Shown: positions 59,367 to 64,000 of the stretch, piece by piece | How the letters are laid out: each line of letters opens with the position of its first letter | How positions within the stretch are numbered: the stretch's first letter is position 1 | DNA from: Pantoea agglomerans | Lineage (GTDB): Bacteria; Pseudomonadota; Gammaproteobacteria; Enterobacterales; Enterobacteriaceae | Length of the DNA stretch: 64,000 nucleotides | NCBI RefSeq assembly: GCF_020149765.1 | Contig: NZ_CP083809.1 | Location: forward strand, 1,364,001 to 1,428,000 | Direction of reading: 5' to 3' | The notes under the pieces: model-generated | The model's database searches: none | What the model was told of the DNA's origin: nothing | Seen by the model: only the letters and a program-made list of their open reading frames with translations | Program-made: the position numbers and the translations under genes

Positions 59367-60662
59367 TCCCACCAGCAAATCCCCGCTTCTCACCTCATCT
59401 TCACCCGCCAGCCTCACCACCAGCATCCCCGCCGTCGCAAACTTCGCCCAGTGCCGCGCATAGAGCACGCCGCCGAACTCCGCCACCAGCGGCGTCACAC
59501 TGTCGGTAACCGGATCCACCACCTCCGCCACCACTTCGCCCGGACGAATATGCGCGCCCAGCTTCTTACGGTGCAGAATCAGTCCCGATACCGGTGAGTG
59601 AATATATTCGCACGCAGCCAGCGGTGTGGCAGGGTGCTTAAGGGCCGGGGAGACCGCACCTGCGCCTTCGCTGTGGCGCGGCTTAATCACGCCACTCTCT
59701 GCCGGCACATCCACCGCTTCCAGCGCGCTGGCCGCCGCGCTGCTCTCGGTCATGCCGGCGATATCCTCGGCATTGGCCGTCACCAGCGCCAGCTCGTCGC
59801 CGCCAATCACCGGCGCGGCGACTTCCGCGGATACGAGCGGGTTTTCCGCAGCGATATAGCCGCTCTCACGTAGCGCGCTGATAATCGCATCTGCATCCTG
59901 CTCCGCCTGCTCGGGATCGACGTCGCGCACCCCGCGCAGCTCCAGCGTCACCGGCAGCAGGCCGCGCGGCATCGGATACTGGTCGCCAAAGCGTTGCGCC
60001 AGCGTCAGCCAGGGTTCGCAGCAGGCTTCGTCGAACGGCTCACCGCCGGAAACCTGCGCCAGCAGCTGCACTTCGCTCCCCAGCCAGCGCGCCAGCGGCT
60101 CAATGTCTGGCCAGGCGTGCGGCGTGGTATAGAGGTGAGGCAGCGCCTCCCAGTCGCAGTGCAAATCAATCATCAGATCCGCCTGGCTCGCCATACGCAT
60201 CAGCGTAAAGCGCTGCGCCTCGAGTTCGGTTTTTGCAATCACATCGCGGTAGTGGCGATCGATAGCCTCGCGGACCAGCCGCTTGTTGTCGCCTTCGTTC
60301 GGCGTCAGCGATCCCGCCAGCTCCGTGGCCAGCTTCTCGCCCAGCGCCGGAAAGCGGCGGTTGAAGTCCTGGCCCGACTCGCAGTGAAAACGTCCCAGAT
60401 GGGTGCCGTGCCAGTGCTGGCCCAGCGCCAGCGGATTCGCCACCGGCACCAGCGTAAAGCCAGCGCGCAGCCTGCCAGCGGACTCCAGCGCCATCAGCTT
60501 CTGCTTCAGAAACCAGGCGACCGCCATACCGGGGATCTCGTCGCCGTGCAGCGACGCCTGAATATAGACCTGTTTATATTTTTCTTCGCCGAAGTGGAAG
60601 CTGACGATTTCGCGCTGAGTGCCCAGCGAGGCGCTAAGAAGGGGATGATGTTGTTGATGCAT
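59364..60662 (-). CDS. Succinylglutamate desuccinylase/aspartoacylase-family zinc protein
   Basis: This 432-residue M14-like zinc deacylase has the metal motif LHGDEIPG (His39, Glu42) and a third ligand in DLHCDWE (near residue 169), with NPLALGQHW and RGVRDVD conserved. After residue about 270 comes an alanine- and glutamate-rich linker, then a small C-terminal domain (about 350-432) with HSPVSGLILHRKKLGAHIRPGEVVAEVVD, quoted in part as GAHIRPGEVVAEVVD, of the barrel-sandwich (biotinyl-like) type. The substrate is unknown. Convergent with gnd. Confidence 0.82.
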   Translation of the reverse strand: MHQQHHPLLSASLGTQREIVSFHFGEEKYKQVYIQASLHGDEIPGMAVAWFLKQKLMALESAGRLRAGFTLVPVANPLALGQHWHGTHLGRFHCESGQDFNRRFPALGEKLATELAGSLTPNEGDNKRLVREAIDRHYRDVIAKTELEAQRFTLMRMASQADLMIDLHCDWEALPHLYTTPHAWPDIEPLARWLGSEVQLLAQVSGGEPFDEACCEPWLTLAQRFGDQYPMPRGLLPVTLELRGVRDVDPEQAEQDADAIISALRESGYIAAENPLVSAEVAAPVIGGDELALVTANAEDIAGMTESSAAASALEAVDVPAESGVIKPRHSEGAGAVSPALKHPATPLAACEYIHSPVSGLILHRKKLGAHIRPGEVVAEVVDPVTDSVTPLVAEFGGVLYARHWAKFATAGMLVVRLAGEDEVRSGDLLVG

Positions 60663-60679
60663 AGGGCGCCGATTGTCCT

Positions 60680-60718
60680 TTCATTTAGAAGAGGGCGCAA
60701 CTGCGCCCAGGAAATGAA
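60680..60718. repeat. Two-tier inverted repeat upstream of the deacylase gene
   Basis: TTCATTT...AAATGAA encloses GGGCGCA-AC-TGCGCCC. It lies between the binding-protein stop and the next start on the minus strand and could act as a weak terminator or an mRNA stabiliser. Confidence 0.45.
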
Positions 60719-60768
60719 GAAAAGTATAGTGCCGAATCAGAGCGGGCGACCACTCGGGTCGCCTCAGA

Positions 60769-61563
60769 CTACTGCTGGATAGAGATATCGGTGGCGAAAT
60801 AGTGCTTCTGGATCTTATCGAAAGTGCCGTTCTTTTTGATTTCGGCGAAGGCGTTGTCCAGCGCGCTCTTCAGCTCGCTGTCGCCTTTACGCAGGCCGAG
60901 GGCCGTGCCGGGGCCGATAATAGGATCCTCGACAACAGGCCCCGCCAGTTCGAAATCTTTGCCCTGCGGATGCTTGAGAAAGCCGATTGCCGCCTGGGCC
61001 GCATCGGTGAATACCGCATCGAGCCGCCCGGAAACCAGATCGCTCTCAACCTGCGCCTGATCGCCGTAAGGCACTACGTTGACGCCAAACGGCTGCCATT
61101 TGGCGCGCGCGTAGCGCTCCTGCACCGTACCCTGTTCGACACCGACGGTTTTGCCCTTCAGCGACTCGGCGGTCGGCAGCAGGCCGCTGCCTTTGCGCGC
61201 AACCAGCTGGGTATGGGTATCATAGAGCGGTACGGTAAAGTCGATCTGCTTCAGACGCTCTTCGGTAATGCCCATATCCGAAAGGATCGCGTCGAACTTG
61301 CGCGCCTTCAGCGCCGGGATCATGCCGTCGAACTGGCTTTCCACCCAGACGCATTTCGCCTGCATCTGCTGGCACAGGGCGTTGCCCAGATCGATATCGA
61401 AACCGACCAGCTTGCCCTGCGGGGTTTTTGACTCGAAAGGCGGATAGGTCGGATCGACGGCAAAGCGTACCTGTTCGATTTTTGCCTGCGCGCCAAAGGC
61501 GCAGCCTGCCAGTACGGCGGTTATCAGCGCGGCGCGCAGACGAGAGAGAGTAGGAGTGGCCAT
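60769..61563 (-). CDS. Periplasmic amino-acid-binding protein (HisJ/ArgT type)
   Basis: This 264-residue extracellular solute-binding protein (family 3) is exported by a Sec signal (cleavage after FGAQA, residue about 28). FAVDPTYPPFESKTPQGKLVGFDIDLGNALC (quoted in part: VGFDIDLGNALC) and VESQFDGMIPALKARKFDAI are very close to the lysine/arginine/ornithine and histidine binders. No permease or ATPase gene is adjacent, so it probably works with a transporter encoded elsewhere. The ATG at 61563 gives the proper signal peptide; an upstream in-frame ATG at 61617 would add 18 residues. Confidence 0.87.
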   Translation of the reverse strand: MATPTLSRLRAALITAVLAGCAFGAQAKIEQVRFAVDPTYPPFESKTPQGKLVGFDIDLGNALCQQMQAKCVWVESQFDGMIPALKARKFDAILSDMGITEERLKQIDFTVPLYDTHTQLVARKGSGLLPTAESLKGKTVGVEQGTVQERYARAKWQPFGVNVVPYGDQAQVESDLVSGRLDAVFTDAAQAAIGFLKHPQGKDFELAGPVVEDPIIGPGTALGLRKGDSELKSALDNAFAEIKKNGTFDKIQKHYFATDISIQQ

Positions 61564-61625
61564 AATGTCTTCTTTTATCGTGATGTTGAATAAAGCAGAG
61601 TACCTGCCTGTTTTCACGATGACAA

Positions 61626-62102
61626 TTACTGGATTATTTTCACTACGTTAGCATTGCAGAGGCGGCGATAATCTTCCGTGTTGAGCACCACCGACCTGTC
61701 GAGTCGTCCGGCGTTAAAGGCGATCTCGCTAAAGCGCTCGAACAGCAGCGGATCGACCACCAGCCTGAGATCGGGATGAAAAGAAAAGGGCGGAATGGCG
61801 CCGAACACGCAGCCGGTCAGCATATCAACCTCTGCCGGACTGGCGAGCGAGGCGCGTAGGCCGCCGACCGCTTCCGCTACCCGGGCTAAATCCGCCTGCT
61901 GGTCGGCAGGCAGCACCGCCAGCACATGCTGTTTAACGCCGTTGCCTTTTACGTGGCAGACAAGGGCTTTCGCGCCCTGGCCGATGGCGGTGCCGCGGAT
62001 CGCCGCCACCGCTTCGCATTTGCCGATCGCCTCATGGCTCATCAGCTGATAGCGCGCCTGATGCTGTTCCAGCAGGGCGATCAGTTTTTCATGGGTGGTC
62101 AT
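61626..62102 (-). CDS. YbaK/ProX-family aminoacyl-tRNA deacylase
   Basis: This 158-residue protein of the YbaK/YeaK/ProXp group hydrolyses mischarged aminoacyl-tRNAs in trans. It has the conserved catalytic lysine region GAKALVCHVKG (near residues 43-53), LPADQQADL and the glycine-rich GCVFGAIPPFSF (near 98-109). The form is closest in size to YeaK, which removes serine, threonine and related residues from wrong tRNAs; the exact specificity is uncertain. Confidence 0.83.
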   Translation of the reverse strand: MTTHEKLIALLEQHQARYQLMSHEAIGKCEAVAAIRGTAIGQGAKALVCHVKGNGVKQHVLAVLPADQQADLARVAEAVGGLRASLASPAEVDMLTGCVFGAIPPFSFHPDLRLVVDPLLFERFSEIAFNAGRLDRSVVLNTEDYRRLCNANVVKIIQ

Positions 62103-62130
62103 AGCCAGATCCTGACGCTAAAGAACAGAG

Positions 62131-62161
62131 GCTGCTCAATATCATTCCGGTATTGAGCAGC
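62131..62161 (-). terminator. Hairpin after the his genes
   Basis: GCTGCTCAATA/TATTGAGCAGC is a perfect 11-bp inverted repeat, 12 bp past the hisI stop. The minus-strand tail (CTCTGTTCTTT) is only moderately T-rich. It is the likely end of the his operon. Confidence 0.6.
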
Positions 62162-62172
62162 ATGGCGCGCTG

Positions 62173-62777
62173 CTATTTATGCCGCGCGCGCAGGTTGTTG
62201 ATAATGGCGCTGAGATCCAGCTCCTGATCCTGCAGCAGCACCATCAGGTGATAGAGCAGGTCAGAGGCCTCATTGGTCAGCTCGTGGCGATCCTTTACCG
62301 TAGCCGCCAGCGCGGTCTCGACGCCTTCTTCACCGACTTTCTGCGCGATGCGCTTGGTACCGCTGGCATAGAGCTGCGCGGTATAGGAGCTGGCCGGATC
62401 GGCGCTTTTGCGCGACGCCAGCAGCTGTTCCAGCTGATAAAGAAAGGTCCAGTCCGGTACGGCAGGTGAGAAGCAGCTTGAGGTGCCGCGATGGCAGGTG
62501 GGGCCGATGGGATCGGCCAGCACCAGCAGCGTATCGTTGTCGCAGTCCGGCGTGATGCTGACGACCTGAAGAAAATGGCCAGAGGTCTCACCTTTGGTCC
62601 AGAGACGCTGTTTGGTGCGCGAAAAAAAAGTGACGTTGCCGTCGCTCAGGGTTTTTGCCAGCGCGTCCTGATTCATATAGCCGTGCATCAGCACTTCGCC
62701 GGAGACGTTGTGCTGCACGATAACGGGCATCATGCCCTCAGTTTTAACCCAGTCGAGGCGGGCCAGTTGCTCTTCAG

Positions 62778-62784
<7 letters not shown>
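62173..62784 (-). CDS. hisI: Histidine biosynthesis bifunctional protein HisIE
   Basis: This 203-residue fusion carries PR-AMP cyclohydrolase (HisI, residues about 1-115, with [17 protein letters not shown] and the cysteine segment [11 protein letters not shown]) and PR-ATP pyrophosphatase (HisE, about 116-203, with [10 protein letters not shown] and [13 protein letters not shown]). It performs steps 2 and 3 of histidine synthesis. Length equals that of E. coli (203). Its start overlaps the hisF stop by 7 bp; it is the last gene of the operon. Confidence 0.96.

Positions 62785-64000
<1,216 letters not shown>

Overview
This window is a chromosomal segment of an enterobacterium, most likely family Erwiniaceae (Pantoea, Mixta or Erwinia). 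The evidence is gene content and order: yegS-cyaR-trhP(yegQ)-baeRS-mdtDCBA, yegD, dgcE, udk, dcd, asmA and yegH stand in the same neighbourhood as in E. coli. They are followed by an amylovoran/stewartan-type exopolysaccharide (EPS) operon instead of colanic acid genes, then galF, galE, an O-antigen locus, gnd and hisAFI. No insertion sequence, prophage, CRISPR array, tRNA or rRNA was recognised.

Layout. 1-2.2 kb (minus): the end of an rspAB-type sugar-acid operon with a perfect CRP palindrome upstream. 2.3-16 kb (minus): lipid kinase YegS, the small RNA CyaR with its own CRP-like site, the tRNA hydroxylase TrhP, and the overlapping operon mdtABCD-baeSR (RND efflux plus envelope-stress two-component system). 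16-18.6 kb (plus): an aldo/keto reductase and an OprB-type porin interrupted by one in-frame amber codon. 18.7-28.5 kb: yegD, a short DgcE without EAL domain, a PAP2 phosphatase, udk-dcd-asmA, and yegH.

29-47.4 kb (plus): a long EPS operon. An ops/RfaH element at about 29.1 kb precedes the initiating phosphoglycosyltransferase, wza-wzb-wzc, an EpsG-type polymerase, an SGNH hydrolase, an acyltransferase, three glycosyltransferases, a tailspike-like EPS glycanase with a Tat-like signal, a pyruvyl transferase, a fourth glycosyltransferase and a Wzx flippase. At least two convincing intrinsic terminators lie inside this operon, which fits RfaH antitermination. galF and galE follow and supply or tune UDP-sugars.

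49.9-57.8 kb (plus): a markedly AT-rich O-antigen island between galE and gnd, preceded by a canonical JUMPstart/ops. Its order wzm-wzt-wbbM-glf-wbbN-wbbO is that of Klebsiella D-galactan I, so an ABC-exported galactofuranose-containing O-antigen is predicted. One extra gene follows: a KpsS/KpsC-like (Kdo-transferase-like) protein ending in a coiled coil. It is the best candidate here for an undescribed component, perhaps a chain terminator or ruler. 57.9-64 kb: gnd (plus), then minus-strand genes for a zinc deacylase-family protein, an amino-acid binding protein, an aminoacyl-tRNA deacylase-like protein and hisIE-hisF-hisA (hisA cut by the window end).
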